This document shows positions 1 through 9,934 of a stretch of DNA of 60,643 nt, piece after piece (the stretch's first letter is position 1; each line of letters starts with the position of its first letter). The DNA comes from Rhodococcus sp. ARC_M6. GTDB lineage: Bacteria; Actinomycetota; Actinomycetes; Mycobacteriales; Mycobacteriaceae. The translations under genes were made by a program, and so were the position numbers. The notes under the pieces are model-generated. The model was not told where the DNA came from, did no database searches, and worked only from the letters and a program-made list of their open reading frames with translations. The stretch is from positions 1-60,643 of the forward strand of contig NZ_JALGQH010000036.1 in assembly GCF_022810305.1 (NCBI RefSeq), given 5' to 3'.

Positions 1-455
1 TGTTCCGCACGGTCATCACCGTCAACCTGCTGGGCACGTTCAACGTGATGCGCCTGGCTGCCGACGCTATGTCCAAGACGGATACCGTCGACGAGTCCGG
101 TCAGCGCGGCGTTGTCATCAACACCGCGTCCGTTGCCGCGTTCGAGGGCCAGATCGGCCAAATTGCGTACTCCGCTTCCAAGGGTGGCGTGCACGGCATG
201 ACGGTTCCCGCTGCCCGCGACCTCGCGCAGTTCGGCATCCGCGTCAACACGATTGCTCCCGGCATCATCGACACCCCGATGCTCGCGGGTGTCACGGACG
301 AGTACCGCAAGGGCCTCGAAGCCGGCGTTCCGTTCCCGTCTCGTCTGGGCCAGCCGTCGGAGTACGCGCAGCTTGCTCAGATGATCGTCGAGCACGATTA
401 CCTCAACGGCGAGACCATCCGTATGGATGGCGCACTGCGCATGACGCCGCGCTAG
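1..455 (+). CDS. SDR-family dehydrogenase, C-terminal part (5' end outside window)
   Basis: The reading frame is open from the first bases of the window and ends at 455, so only about the last 150 residues are present. Seen: the SDR catalytic region, with a serine in NTASVAAF and the Tyr-x-x-x-Lys pair in YSASKGG, then the PG-IIDTPML segment typical after the active site. The tail ([13 protein letters not shown]) resembles the 17-beta-HSD10 / 3-hydroxyacyl-CoA dehydrogenase branch, which oxidises 3-hydroxyacyl-CoA or 2-methyl-3-hydroxybutyryl-CoA with NAD. The substrate is inferred from this resemblance only, because the cofactor-binding N-terminus is missing. A hairpin directly after the stop (474-504) probably ends transcription. 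Confidence 0.85.
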   Translation, partial: FRTVITVNLLGTFNVMRLAADAMSKTDTVDESGQRGVVINTASVAAFEGQIGQIAYSASKGGVHGMTVPAARDLAQFGIRVNTIAPGIIDTPMLAGVTDEYRKGLEAGVPFPSRLGQPSEYAQLAQMIVEHDYLNGETIRMDGALRMTPR

Positions 456-469
456 CCACAAAACGCACG

Positions 470-2803
470 CTAGGGGCCACTGCCAGGGAAACCTGCAGTG
501 GCCCTGCTGTTTTCCAGGTAGTCCGCAATTTTGGATGCCGGAAGCGGACGGCTGATGTAAAACCCTTGGATGAGTTCGCAACCGGCAGAACGAAGTTGAT
601 CGAGCTGCCCTACCGTTTCCACTCCTTCGGCGAGGGACCTGATCCCCATCGAACGGGAAACTTCGACAAGCGATTCGACGACGGCAGAATCGTGGTGCAG
701 TTCCGAGACAAACAGCCGGTCGATCTTCAGTACGTCGAGAGGTAGTCGGCGGACGGTCTCGAAAGACGAATAGCCTGTACCGAAATCGTCGAGTGCAATC
801 GATATCCCGGAGCCGCGGAACGCAACCAGTTGATCGATAGCGCGATCGTCGACGGTACCAGTCTCGGTAATCTCGAGCTGCAGTCGCGACCCCGGCAGCC
901 CTGATCTGGCGAGCGCTTGTGTCACCTCCGCACCGAAATCCAAGGACGCCAATTGCATTGGTGAAACATTGACTGCGACCAGAATGTCGTCGGGCCAGGT
1001 CATAGCTGCGGCGCACGCCATTTCCAATACCTGCACACCGAGCGGGATGATCAGTCCGGTTTCTTCGGCGACGTCGATGAAATGGCCGGGCGCCAGCATT
1101 CCCCGGTCCGGGTGGTTCCAGCGCAGTAAAGCCTCGAACCCCTCGATTTGGCCTGTCGCCGCATGGATCTGGGGTTGGTAGTACAGCTCGAATTCACGCG
1201 ATTCAATCGCCCGCCCAAGCTCTTGCAACGCAACCGATCGCTCGCTCGCCCTCGCTCGAAGTGCCGCTGAGAACCTACCGATACGATTCCGGCCCGCAGC
1301 TTTTGCGTCGTACAACGCCAAGTCCGCGAACATCACCAATCCATCGGATTCCTCGGAATCAACTGGACTGCTGGCGTAACCGATGGTTGCGTGAACTTCG
1401 ATCCTGTTGCCATTCACCAAGAACGGTTCACGTAACGCCTCCAAGTAGCCGGTGAACCGATCTGTGTCGCCATCATCTGCTGGGGAACGGTGAACAAGTC
1501 CGAATTCGTCCCCACCAATGCGAGCACACAGGCCTTTCTCGGCCACTTTATCCAACCTTGCCGCGACCTCGATCAGCAGTTTGTCACCGACCGAATGCCC
1601 CAGGGTGTCGTTGACGGATTTGAAGTTGTCGAGGTCGAGAATGGCGACGTGAACATGCTGGTCGCCTCGAGTGCTATCGAGCGCAGCGTCGAGTTCTTCG
1701 CTGAATGCTCGCCGGTTCGGTAATCCGGTCAATGCGTCCGTTGCCGCCAGCCACAAGATCTTCTGCTCAAAATTGTATCTTTCCGTTATGTCCGATCCGA
1801 TTCCACGCCAGCCACGGTTCGAACCGTCTTGGGAAACTAGCGGATTACCTGACAGCGACCACCACCGATCGCCGTCGTCCACACGAACCGGAACAACCAC
1901 GTCGCGGAACGGAACCAGTGCTTCGAGATGGCCAACCAGCGCCTCCAGTGCCTGTGCTCCGCCCCGGGTGGATCCGATCTCGAGCCGTTCGAGGAGTCCG
2001 TGAAAGGTGAGCTCCCGCAACTCTGCGACAGGAATTCCTGATACCTGCGACAGTCGCGCCGAAGCGCGCGACATTTTGCCGTCGATGCCGACTTCCCAGA
2101 GCCAATCGCGCGATCCGCCCTCAAAGTCATCGAGGAGCAGTCCCACCGTTTCGCGCTCCGCCGCAGCCTCGAATTCTGCAAGACAACGAGCCCGGAACGA
2201 AGACGAGAGATACACCGCCGCAACACACAATGAAAACGTGTACATGACGAGTTGGAATGCCAGATAACGATATTCCACTTCAGGCCTCAGGAGTATGACG
2301 AGCAGGAGGCCTAGCCCGTGCACGAGGATCCACGCCAAACTAATGGATCGAACCGTCGACAGAGCCACGGCGCCGGCGCCCATGAGCCCGGCTATCGTGG
2401 CCATCAACACCATTCGGCGAGGGCCATCCACGACGGGAAGCATTTTTGCGGCAAAGATGGTCATGAGAACCCCGAGAAGGATCACCTCGATCATCAGCGC
2501 CCAGTAGTCGTACAGAGTTGTGTGCGCCCGTGCACGCCACAAGGAGACATATTTACTCCGCGGCAGCCATACTCGAACCGAATTTCCTGCCACCAAAATG
2601 GCGGCAGTTCCCCAGAATATTCGGAAGTTCTGATGGTCCGACGGTACGATGTACATCAATAACGCACACAAGCTGAAGATATTGGCAATGTTGGATAGTG
2701 GTGCAACCGTTGTCGCTTGGCCCATTTGCCTCGCAAAGAGATCTTGCTGCTCGATTTCCGACAATTCGGATACGGCTCCACCGGTGTCCGCGTTGCTCGA
2801 CAT
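470..2803 (-). CDS. Membrane PAS-GGDEF-EAL protein (cyclic-di-GMP synthase/phosphodiesterase)
   Basis: A 777-residue protein. The N-terminal part (about residues 35-205) has several hydrophobic membrane segments acting as a sensor. A PAS domain follows (about 225-345, with [11 protein letters not shown]). The GGDEF domain has an intact GGDEF signature at residues 430-434, and the EAL domain has EAL at 557-559 with downstream DFGTGYSS and KIDRLFV. Both catalytic signatures are intact, so the protein could make c-di-GMP, degrade it, or switch between the two. Start: ATG at 2803 preceded by GGGAGGG. It is monocistronic and convergent with the SDR gene. The signal it senses is unknown. Confidence 0.92.
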   Translation of the reverse strand: MSSNADTGGAVSELSEIEQQDLFARQMGQATTVAPLSNIANIFSLCALLMYIVPSDHQNFRIFWGTAAILVAGNSVRVWLPRSKYVSLWRARAHTTLYDYWALMIEVILLGVLMTIFAAKMLPVVDGPRRMVLMATIAGLMGAGAVALSTVRSISLAWILVHGLGLLLVILLRPEVEYRYLAFQLVMYTFSLCVAAVYLSSSFRARCLAEFEAAAERETVGLLLDDFEGGSRDWLWEVGIDGKMSRASARLSQVSGIPVAELRELTFHGLLERLEIGSTRGGAQALEALVGHLEALVPFRDVVVPVRVDDGDRWWSLSGNPLVSQDGSNRGWRGIGSDITERYNFEQKILWLAATDALTGLPNRRAFSEELDAALDSTRGDQHVHVAILDLDNFKSVNDTLGHSVGDKLLIEVAARLDKVAEKGLCARIGGDEFGLVHRSPADDGDTDRFTGYLEALREPFLVNGNRIEVHATIGYASSPVDSEESDGLVMFADLALYDAKAAGRNRIGRFSAALRARASERSVALQELGRAIESREFELYYQPQIHAATGQIEGFEALLRWNHPDRGMLAPGHFIDVAEETGLIIPLGVQVLEMACAAAMTWPDDILVAVNVSPMQLASLDFGAEVTQALARSGLPGSRLQLEITETGTVDDRAIDQLVAFRGSGISIALDDFGTGYSSFETVRRLPLDVLKIDRLFVSELHHDSAVVESLVEVSRSMGIRSLAEGVETVGQLDQLRSAGCELIQGFYISRPLPASKIADYLENSRATAGFPGSGP
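474..504. terminator. Hairpin terminator between convergent genes
   Basis: GGGCCACTGC-C-AGG pairs with CCTGCAGTGGCCC around a GAAA-type loop, a stem of about 13 bp with one bulged base, followed by a short T-rich run. It sits after the SDR stop and inside the last codons of the converging GGDEF/EAL gene. The role is inferred from position and structure. Confidence 0.6.
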
Positions 2804-2934
2804 TCAACAGCCCTCCCATACGCAGCTACCAACACAGGCGCCTACGGAAGTAGTGTTCCAGACCTCTGACCAATTACGGTCCCGAAAGTTACATCGACAA
2901 CCAAAACCCGGACATATCAACCAATTTGGGTCTC

Positions 2935-3448
2935 TTAGCGGTCTCGGTACACAATGCTGCCGAAAGCAGCACTGATTCGGCGTCCACTGTCAGTGCCCAG
3001 GACTCCCATCCCGGTGAACATCGTGTCAAAAGTTTGCGGCACGGAGCCGACTTCATCTTTTTCGAGTTCAGCTGATCGCTTCAACCTTTCCGTCAGCATC
3101 GAAAAAATCAGGGAAATTCGTCCGAAAAGAGGCGGGAAGGCTTGGCATGGTGGCAAGCATGCCTTCGGAGTCCCAGCAGGCATTGAACCGCCTGACCCCC
3201 TTCTCATCCATCGGTTCGGACCCGATTACCGCATCCATGACAACCTCAGTGGGTGCTGCCAACATGATCTTGATGGAGCTTTTGTCCGGCAAGGCCGTGG
3301 CATTCTCCGACGCTTCTTGCACAATGTCCTCGAAGGCCGACCCTAGAAATCGAAGAGCGTCGACGCAGCGTGCTCCAGCGACCGCGAAATCGCGATCAAG
3401 GCAGTCATCTTCGCAGCCGATTACGACACATTTGCCGGACTGATCCAC
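2935..3448 (-). pseudogene. Frameshifted C-terminal remnant of a paralogue of the 759-residue type VII-linked protein
   Basis: The frame read from 3448 to 3068 contains FLGSAFED, IGSEPMD and ATMPSLPASFRTNFPDFFDADG. These align in order with TLGSAGID, IGKEPGG and SAVPELPEEFKTDYPKLFDESG in the C-terminus of the protein at 4223-6502. After the stop at 3068 the homology appears to continue in another frame down to 2935: FDTMF...ISAAFGSIVYRDR against YETML...IRDTYEDVVRLDG. So the sequence shows a truncated copy with at least one frameshift near 3070 and no N-terminal part. It lies directly downstream of the lipoprotein gene and overlaps its 3' end. A short, separately expressed fragment is possible but less likely. 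Confidence 0.6.
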
Positions 3449-4230
3449 CCCGGATACTGCACACCCAACGGCATCACCGGAGCCACAAAACCCTCCGGCT
3501 GACTCCGAAACTGATCAGTCGGACCCACGTACGTCAGCCCCGGAAACTGCTGTAACCACCAATCATGACACCCCGGCGGAACACCTTCACCGTCTGGAGC
3601 GGACCGTCCCGACGTGCCGAATAGCCACGATCCGGACCGAATTTTCCACGAACCGAACACATCCCACGACGGTATCCGATCGCTGGACTCCCCGAACTCC
3701 GGATCCGAATCGGCAACACCTGGCAAACCCGGACTCTTCCCCCGATTCTCCAACACAATTCGATACGCGGCGGTCGGCGGGGACACCGAACCATTCATTC
3801 CCTCCGATGTGCTGATCCAGTACTTGCAGATCGTGCCGGAGACGGCGGAATCGGTCGCCGAATAGTCGGTAATATGAGTAAATTCCGTCTGCGCGACCGG
3901 AGCCGAAAACTCCGATCCAGTCTCGAACCTCGTGTTACCGAAGACATCACGGTCACTCCCGAGAGCTTTGGTGTATCCGGGGAAGAAGTCATCGACTTCC
4001 TTGATGACAGGCCAGTAATAGCCCGCCTCGTACGCGGCGCGCAACAATTCCGATCCGCGCGAAAACAAGTCGATACCAGCGTCCGCAGACCACACATGCG
4101 GCGCGAAGTTGCCGAACACCGGGACTTCGCTAGTCGCCTCGCTACCACCGGAGTCCGCTGTGCTGCAGGCAGTTACGAGCATAACCGCAGAAATTGACAG
4201 AGCCGCCAAATGCCGAGCACGCCTACCCAT
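3421..4230 (-). CDS. Secreted lipoprotein of unknown function
   Basis: The signal peptide starts MGRRARHLAALS and ends in a lipobox, LVTAC, with the acylated cysteine at about residue 23. The mature part (about 245 residues) is rich in Trp, Tyr and Pro and matches no domain I recognise. I place the start at 4230 because this gives a normal signal peptide and an 8-bp overlap with the end of the upstream gene. An in-frame ATG at 4278 would put 16 charged residues before it. It is the last gene of a translationally coupled operon with the EspC-like and large WXG-like proteins, so it probably works with them at the cell envelope. Confidence 0.8.
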   Translation of the reverse strand: MGRRARHLAALSISAVMLVTACSTADSGGSEATSEVPVFGNFAPHVWSADAGIDLFSRGSELLRAAYEAGYYWPVIKEVDDFFPGYTKALGSDRDVFGNTRFETGSEFSAPVAQTEFTHITDYSATDSAVSGTICKYWISTSEGMNGSVSPPTAAYRIVLENRGKSPGLPGVADSDPEFGESSDRIPSWDVFGSWKIRSGSWLFGTSGRSAPDGEGVPPGCHDWWLQQFPGLTYVGPTDQFRSQPEGFVAPVMPLGVQYPGWISPANVS

Positions 4231-6502
4231 CGAGGCGCACCACATCTTCATAGGTATCTCGAATCTGATGGCCATCAAGCTTGCCAGTCAGCGTATTGAG
4301 CATCGTCTCGTACGCATTGTTCCGAAGTGTTGGATCCATGACGTTCGGCGTAATCGTGTCCCAGCCCTTCAGTGCTCCAGACTCGTCGAACAGTTTCGGG
4401 TAGTCAGTCTTGAACTCTTCTGGAAGTTCCGGTACTGCACTCAGAATATTGTAGTAGTCGTGATAGAAGTTGGGAGGCGTCAACGTCGCATGCTCGGCCC
4501 CGCCCGGCTCCTTCCCGATAATCGACTCCTGCAAAGAATCGCCCGACGCATCAACCATCAAATTGATGAACTCCCCACCCGGAAGTTTGTCTATGCCAGC
4601 CGAACCCAATGTGGAGAGCGCAGTGTATGCGGCCTCCTTGCGATCATAGATAGCCTGCGCCTGGGCCGCCTTGTCGTCATACTGATCCTGCACCGCCTCG
4701 AGCATGCCTCGATCCATCAAGCCGTGCAGCGTACCAGCTGTCATCAGTTCTGCCCCCGCATCTGGAGCATTCGGAGCGGCAGCATATCTACCCTCGGACG
4801 CCAACTGCTCCGCGATAGCCGCCTGAGTGAAAATTTTCCCGGCCTCTTCGTCGGTATTCATCAAAGCGAACACGTTTGCCGAACCTTTGTACTGGTTATG
4901 GCCATCTGGATCCGCCCATCCACTACCATCGAAGCCTGCCACATCGGCGCCCGACCGTCCTGACAGATCAAGCATGTACGGGCACATACTTTTCGAAACT
5001 GTCTGCAACAAATCAGGATTGAGCTGACCAACCGACTTTCCATCAGCTTCGGGAACATTCGACAACAGTTTCCACGCATCGCCAGTACTGACCGCCTCAC
5101 CAACAGCTGACATGATGCTGCCGGAACGAGTTGCCGTCGCCACATCCGTCGGATCATTCGGATTTTCTACCGTGGCATCACCTGCCGGGAAATTGAAGAG
5201 CGTCGACGCAGCCTTGCCGTCGTCAGTCCAGTTGTGGGACAGCACATCCTTCACAAAATCACTGCCATGCTCAGGATTGTTCACAGCAGCATCGACAGCA
5301 ACCTTGTCATCTCCGACAGCGGCGAAGATCCGCTCGGTGAGCCCCTTGTCAGGACTGCCCCCGTCGGCAAAGAATGCGGGACGATCAGTGGGCCTGAGCT
5401 GTTCCTGAGCGACCTCCGCATTCAGATACTGCCTACCCACCTCCAACAGTGATTTATCGAGTTCACTACCGGTCTTGTACTGATCGTCACTCATCGCCAC
5501 TATGTCGGCGATAGCCAGATTATCGGCAACGCCGTTGAGTTCGACTGTGTGAGTGAAGGTCTGGCCTATAATCTGGAAGTCGCCCGTGACCAAGTCATCC
5601 CGAGTCAAGGATTCACGCATCTTGTCCGGCAGTGCGTCCAGTCCGCCCTTGGTCGGAATTTCGGAATCACCTACCACTGATGCGGTCACGTTTTCGTTGG
5701 AGAGAATCTGCAACGAGTTGGCGACCGACGCCCGCGCATCCGGTGGCAGTTTCGAGAGCAGGTCTTCGATCTGCTGAGGCGATTTGCCGTCCAGCGACCT
5801 ACTGAGTTGGTTGAGGTATTCCATCTGCGAAGCCGGAATTGCCGCGGTATCACCGCGTTCCAATGCAGCAGCCTGCTCCGGCGTCAAGTGCCCGCTTTCC
5901 GAAATTCGCTGCAGTTGCTCCGGCGTCATCGACTCCGGATGCTTGGCCATCGCATCAAAATCACTCTTACCCTGTTGCCCACCCGACGTAGCTACCGAAG
6001 TGAATTTCACCCGCAGCCCGTCACGAGCAGCTGCCAGGGAACTTCGGAGGTTGTTGTCGGCTGTTTCTGCCGCATTTGCCTTGTCGGTAAGTTCGCGTTG
6101 ACATTCCTGCATCAAAGCAACGCGAGCGGCGTCCGGTTCTGCGCTCGAGTCAGTGAGCACAAGGGATTCAGAGACCGAGAAATTGTTACCAGCCGCTGTA
6201 TCGATCGCCAACCGGGCATCCCTCAAGGGAGACTCGATCTCGTAGTAGCCGTTCTTCGCTGTAGTTGCGAGAGCCTCGAGTGCGTCGGCAATCTCCCCGG
6301 CCGTCTTTTTGTCCGCGTCAGCTCTGTCCTGAGCTGCTTCGGCAGTCTTCCCTTCCCAGTAGTTACCGTTCACCATCGTCACACTGCTGAGGTACCTGGC
6401 GAACAGGTCCTCTACCTTGCTGCCCAAAGAAGTCCATGAGTCGGCAATAGTGTTCAGGGCGGCCGGATCCCACGAGTTGAGCTGCGCGCGCGTCGGGGTC
6501 AT
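4223..6502 (-). CDS. Large WXG100-like, type VII secretion-associated protein (759 aa)
   Basis: The N-terminal 150 residues are helical and contain NGNYWEGKTAEAA, with a W-x-G turn at about residue 51, and look like a fused WXG100/LXG-type hairpin. The rest (about 200-759) is mostly alpha-helical, acidic and of unknown function. Similar actinobacterial proteins have been labelled TPR-repeat-region-containing proteins. There is no signal peptide. It overlaps the upstream EspC-like gene by 4 bp (ATGA) and the downstream lipoprotein gene by 8 bp, so the three are coupled. Inference: a type VII substrate or toxin-like effector together with a small partner. No ESX core genes are in the window, so the secretion machine would be encoded elsewhere. 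A decayed copy of its C-terminus lies at 2935-3448. Confidence 0.75.
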   Translation of the reverse strand: MTPTRAQLNSWDPAALNTIADSWTSLGSKVEDLFARYLSSVTMVNGNYWEGKTAEAAQDRADADKKTAGEIADALEALATTAKNGYYEIESPLRDARLAIDTAAGNNFSVSESLVLTDSSAEPDAARVALMQECQRELTDKANAAETADNNLRSSLAAARDGLRVKFTSVATSGGQQGKSDFDAMAKHPESMTPEQLQRISESGHLTPEQAAALERGDTAAIPASQMEYLNQLSRSLDGKSPQQIEDLLSKLPPDARASVANSLQILSNENVTASVVGDSEIPTKGGLDALPDKMRESLTRDDLVTGDFQIIGQTFTHTVELNGVADNLAIADIVAMSDDQYKTGSELDKSLLEVGRQYLNAEVAQEQLRPTDRPAFFADGGSPDKGLTERIFAAVGDDKVAVDAAVNNPEHGSDFVKDVLSHNWTDDGKAASTLFNFPAGDATVENPNDPTDVATATRSGSIMSAVGEAVSTGDAWKLLSNVPEADGKSVGQLNPDLLQTVSKSMCPYMLDLSGRSGADVAGFDGSGWADPDGHNQYKGSANVFALMNTDEEAGKIFTQAAIAEQLASEGRYAAAPNAPDAGAELMTAGTLHGLMDRGMLEAVQDQYDDKAAQAQAIYDRKEAAYTALSTLGSAGIDKLPGGEFINLMVDASGDSLQESIIGKEPGGAEHATLTPPNFYHDYYNILSAVPELPEEFKTDYPKLFDESGALKGWDTITPNVMDPTLRNNAYETMLNTLTGKLDGHQIRDTYEDVVRLDG

Positions 6503-6954
6503 GCGATGGAATCCTGAGTGTTCCAGTCACCGGTTGCAGAGGTGTACGTGGTGGCCAGATCTGCAGCCGACTGCTCGTCGCGGCTTCGAAATTGTTCAGC
6601 AACGTTGACCATGATGTCGCCGGTCTCGCCGAGCCGCTCTGTCAACGAAGGAACCAATACACCATCGATGAGCTCAGACGAGATCGATGAGGCTTCGAGA
6701 TAGGAGTTGAGCACACTCGACGAAGACCCAGCCGATGGGTCTCCGAACATCGCTGGGTCTCCGAACATCGGTGTGAATGGCAGGGGCTCGGACGGCATCG
6801 AATTATTGTTGAACCAGGAGCCGAATGAACCATTCGCGCCCGAGGCGCCACCGGCTGGTGGACCGACCGACAGCTGCGCTGCTTCGTCAGCGAGCCCGTG
6901 CAGGACACCGCCCAGCTTTTCGAGTTCCGCGATATCTGCCGCAAACGTACCCAC
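6499..6954 (-). CDS. EspC-like small type VII secretion target
   Basis: A 151-residue protein with an N-terminal helix (DIAELEKLGGVLHGLADEAAQ), a Gly/Ser/Pro-rich middle, and a C-terminal helix ending LATTYTSATGDWNTQ. This layout is that of the ESX-1 EspC-like/WXG100-type partners usually encoded before a larger effector. GTG start at 6954 with a strong GGGGGG ribosome site. Its stop overlaps the start of the 759-residue gene (ATGA). The middle contains a duplicated six-residue unit (MFGDPA/MFGDPS). Assignment to the family is by pattern and context, not by a conserved catalytic motif. Confidence 0.65.
   Translation of the reverse strand: MGTFAADIAELEKLGGVLHGLADEAAQLSVGPPAGGASGANGSFGSWFNNNSMPSEPLPFTPMFGDPAMFGDPSAGSSSSVLNSYLEASSISSELIDGVLVPSLTERLGETGDIMVNVAEQFRSRDEQSAADLATTYTSATGDWNTQDSIA
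6736..6770. repeat. Tandem 17-bp direct repeat inside the EspC-like gene
   Basis: TGGGTCTCCGAACATCG occurs at 6736-6752 and again at 6754-6770, a period of 18 bp. In the protein this is an in-frame duplication (MFGDPA then MFGDPS) in the low-complexity linker, which would allow slippage without a frameshift. Confidence 0.85.
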
Positions 6955-7028
6955 AAGCCCCCCTCGGACCTACGAGCCAGACCCCCCAACTCGCACAATG
7001 TCGCACAGTATAGAACGAACGCTCGAGT

Positions 7029-8621
7029 TCAGAGGTCCGACGCCAAGGGAATCTCCTTCACCGCACGATCCGTCATCCATTCACGTAGGACCTTGGTGGC
7101 GATGACGTCGTCCTCGTTGTACTGCAGGATCCGTGTCCGTTGCGACTCGTCGGGCTCTCCGTCGTAGCCGACTGCTTCGCGGTACCAGGCCATGGATGCC
7201 TCGCCGCCGGCCTCGGCGTCACGCCAATTGAATCCCGCGACCGGAGCAACCTTCTTGAGCCCCTTACCTTCTGGGCAGATGAACTGATCACTGACCGCCT
7301 GGTAAATGTCCACCCATTGCGGGCTGTCGATGAATTCCCGGATCTCATCTTTGGTTGGAATGCCCGGTTCCCCGGCAAATCTTCGAGCCGAATCCAACAA
7401 CCACTTGTCCTCAGCTGACCGCGAATAGCAGTATGCGGCAAAGGTTTTACCGGAAGCAGCGGCAGCAGCGCGCTCCGCCATCAACCAACCCCAGAATTCG
7501 GCGAACGACCGCGCCTCGTCACGCGTCGGCAACGGATCCCACGTCGCAAAACCCCGATACATCGAGAAGCCACCAACATTGAGCAAAGTCCCCCACAGGT
7601 ATGCACCGTGCTCCTGGTAGCTCTCCATGTCGACGTCGATTTCGATATCGGCGCGAGTCACCGAAATTTCCTCGAAGCGTCGCACCAACGGAGCGCCCAC
7701 CAGCCAGGCTTTCGCGATCACGACGGCGTCGCCGAAGTTCCCGTGCGGCCAATCCTCGAGCGGCTCGCCTTCCCACGCGGCAAGTTGATCGATGGTGTTG
7801 CAGCCGGCGTCACGCAGCAGCTCGGCCCGCGAGCCGACGGCCACCAGACTGACGTCACGATTGCGAATCAATTCTTGCTTGCATTCCGTCCACCACGAGC
7901 ACGATTTGCACTCACTGATCTGCGAAGGCGACGTCAAGATCTCACCGCGCGCCACGGCAATTCTGTCGTCGTAACGCTCGTCGTAATCCTCGAGAATCCC
8001 ACTGAGGTCGTACACGAGAATGCAGTCACCGTTATAGCCGACGGCACCGGCTTGCAACGACGGACTCGCGAGGCCTCGACGCTCGAGCATCCGGTACACC
8101 TGGGCGACACGCATCTGGTCGCGGACCTGGCTTCGGACCTTGCGCTTCGGATCCGTCGCGGGCTCCCACTCGAACAATCCCGACGTGATGGCACCCTGCC
8201 CGGGATCGGTGACTTTGTGGTTGACGACGATCACCGGGATGTAGCCGCCACCGTCGACATCACGGATCAGCATCTCGCAACGACCCTTGCGTCCGGTGTC
8301 ACGCTCGACGGGCAGCACCGCGCCCCAAATTCTGTCCGCGCCGGCCTCACAGGCTGCAAGGGTGTCGCGGGCCTGCGCCGCCGTCGACTGATCGGAATTG
8401 ATGCGTACCCACCGCTCCGGATCCGCACCGATCACGAGGTCCGCGATCTCGGCGCGCTTGGCAATCGCCGATTCCTGACGTTGCTTGACTCCGGTATCGA
8501 CAGGTTCCGACGCCGACTTCCCCGGAAATAATCCGTCGAGACGCACCCGGTGACGGCAACGAGTCAACGCTCCCGAATCGATCAGCGGGAGCTTGGGCGC
8601 GAGGTTGTTATCGGAACACAC
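7029..8621 (-). CDS. RecB-family putative nuclease (TM0106-like)
   Basis: About 530 residues from a GTG at 8621. The frame stays open upstream to 8960, but that extension is antisense to the neighbouring gene and looks non-coding. Seen: GALTRCRHRVRLDG near the N-terminus; a RecB-type nuclease region with PVIVVNHKV; a cysteine cluster (SECKSCSWWTEC) as in AddB/Cas4-like iron-sulfur nucleases; and a C-terminal RNase H-like/DEDD exonuclease region (IDVDMESY ... YNEDDVIAT). Proteins of this family are thought to act on DNA ends or in repair, but the exact substrate is not known. It is divergent from the DUF6474 gene with 88 bp between the starts. Confidence 0.8.
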   Translation of the reverse strand: MCSDNNLAPKLPLIDSGALTRCRHRVRLDGLFPGKSASEPVDTGVKQRQESAIAKRAEIADLVIGADPERWVRINSDQSTAAQARDTLAACEAGADRIWGAVLPVERDTGRKGRCEMLIRDVDGGGYIPVIVVNHKVTDPGQGAITSGLFEWEPATDPKRKVRSQVRDQMRVAQVYRMLERRGLASPSLQAGAVGYNGDCILVYDLSGILEDYDERYDDRIAVARGEILTSPSQISECKSCSWWTECKQELIRNRDVSLVAVGSRAELLRDAGCNTIDQLAAWEGEPLEDWPHGNFGDAVVIAKAWLVGAPLVRRFEEISVTRADIEIDVDMESYQEHGAYLWGTLLNVGGFSMYRGFATWDPLPTRDEARSFAEFWGWLMAERAAAAASGKTFAAYCYSRSAEDKWLLDSARRFAGEPGIPTKDEIREFIDSPQWVDIYQAVSDQFICPEGKGLKKVAPVAGFNWRDAEAGGEASMAWYREAVGYDGEPDESQRTRILQYNEDDVIATKVLREWMTDRAVKEIPLASDL

Positions 8622-8709
8622 GATGACGAAGATTATGTGCTCCCCTAGGCTGAAGCCGAAGCGCAGGTACCTGGCAGCGCACAAACACCTGGAAACGGGG
8701 TCCTTTTCG

Positions 8710-9363
8710 ATGGGGTTGTTCAAGAAGCGGAAGTCTCGTGCCACCCGCAAGGCAGAGGCGAAGGCTCTCAAGCACAAGGCTGAGGTCGAGGCAAAACTCA
8801 ACGCCAAGAGCCAGCGCAAGCGCGACAAGGTCGAGACCAAGTCGATCAAAAAACTGGAAAAGACCGAAATCGACTCGACGCACAAGATCGAGAAAGCCCA
8901 GCTCGCAACACTGAAAGCCCAGGAAAAGGCTGCCGCGAACCAGGGCCTGACCGTCGCCAAGGTCCGTAAGTACCTCGGTGTCGCTCGCCTCTTGGCACCA
9001 GTTCTGCTGCCGATCGTTTATCGAGCGGCAACCACCATTCGTGGCCAGTTGGACACTGCTCGAGCTCAGAAGATGGGCATTGCCGTCGACCAATTGGGCG
9101 ATTACACCGGGCACGGTGCCAAACTCAGCGCCCGAATCGCGGGAGCCGAAAGTTCGGTCACCGAAATCCTGAGCCGCAAGCCGAACGATGCCGAGACGCA
9201 GCGTTTTGCCGCGGCCATCCGTGAGCGTCTGAGCGATCTGAGCACCGCAGTTCGGGCATCCGAGCAGATGCCCCAGGCACGACGCAAGGCTGCGCACCAC
9301 GCCATCGCTACCGAACTCGACGGCGTCGAAGCAGATCTGCTTGCGCGCCTCGGCGTGCGCTAG
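8710..9363 (+). CDS. DUF6474-type protein with lysine-rich coiled-coil
   Basis: A 217-residue protein starting at ATG 8710 (MGLFKKRKSRATRK), the first start after the divergent nuclease promoter region. Residues 5-85 are very rich in Lys, Ala and Glu and should form a coiled coil. A short hydrophobic stretch follows (YLGVARLLAPVLLPIVYRAA, about 93-112), then a helical C-terminal domain. The pattern is common in Rhodococcus and Mycobacterium, but no function is known to me. The next gene starts 6 bp after its stop, so it probably leads the copper-related operon. Confidence 0.75.
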   Translation: MGLFKKRKSRATRKAEAKALKHKAEVEAKLNAKSQRKRDKVETKSIKKLEKTEIDSTHKIEKAQLATLKAQEKAAANQGLTVAKVRKYLGVARLLAPVLLPIVYRAATTIRGQLDTARAQKMGIAVDQLGDYTGHGAKLSARIAGAESSVTEILSRKPNDAETQRFAAAIRERLSDLSTAVRASEQMPQARRKAAHHAIATELDGVEADLLARLGVR

Positions 9364-9369
9364 AGAAAA

Positions 9370-9888
9370 GTGTCTTCACTCGGCGCGCCCACGACAGCAC
9401 CCCTTCGGGGCAGTGTTGTCGGGGCCGCGTCGGGTGCCCTGGCGGTAGCAGCGCACGGGATTGGCGGCGGTGAAATTCCACCGGCGTCGGCGATGACGTT
9501 GCTGCTCGCCGTCTGCGTGGCGGTTGGCGCGATCACCGCAACACTTCCGGCACTGGCACGAGGACCGTTGCCCCTGATTGCGGCACTCGGCGCCGGTCAA
9601 CTCGCAGCGCACGCCGCCATGACCGTCTCCGTGCACTCTCATTCATCCGCTCCCGGCCTCATGATGCTCGGGGCGCACGCAGTGGCTACCGCAGTGTGCG
9701 CGGTACTCGTCCTCGCCGCTGAGCGTCTGCTCGCTGTCGTCACCAACGTCGCCCGGACTGTCCTGGCGCCAATTGCGCCAGTTGTTCGAGTTAGCCGACG
9801 CGTCTCCTATGCCGGCACCCACCCCAGCACCGTCGACGCTCTCCTTCGCGCCAGCATCTCGCGGCGCGGCCCTCCTGCTCTGGTCTGA
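9370..9888 (+). CDS. Small integral membrane protein beside the copper genes
   Basis: 172 residues with about four hydrophobic segments and His-containing loops (VSVHSHSSAPG, AAHGIGGGE). GTG start at 9370 after AGAGAAA. No family with a known reaction is recognised. It lies 6 bp after the DUF6474 gene and 46 bp before ycnI. Genes of this type commonly accompany ycnI-copC-copD, so a role in copper handling or as a membrane partner is inferred. Confidence 0.7.
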   Translation: MSSLGAPTTAPLRGSVVGAASGALAVAAHGIGGGEIPPASAMTLLLAVCVAVGAITATLPALARGPLPLIAALGAGQLAAHAAMTVSVHSHSSAPGLMMLGAHAVATAVCAVLVLAAERLLAVVTNVARTVLAPIAPVVRVSRRVSYAGTHPSTVDALLRASISRRGPPALV

Positions 9889-9934
9889 AGAACTCGTCAG
9901 TCATCGAAACGTTCACCAGAGGACACAACCCAAC

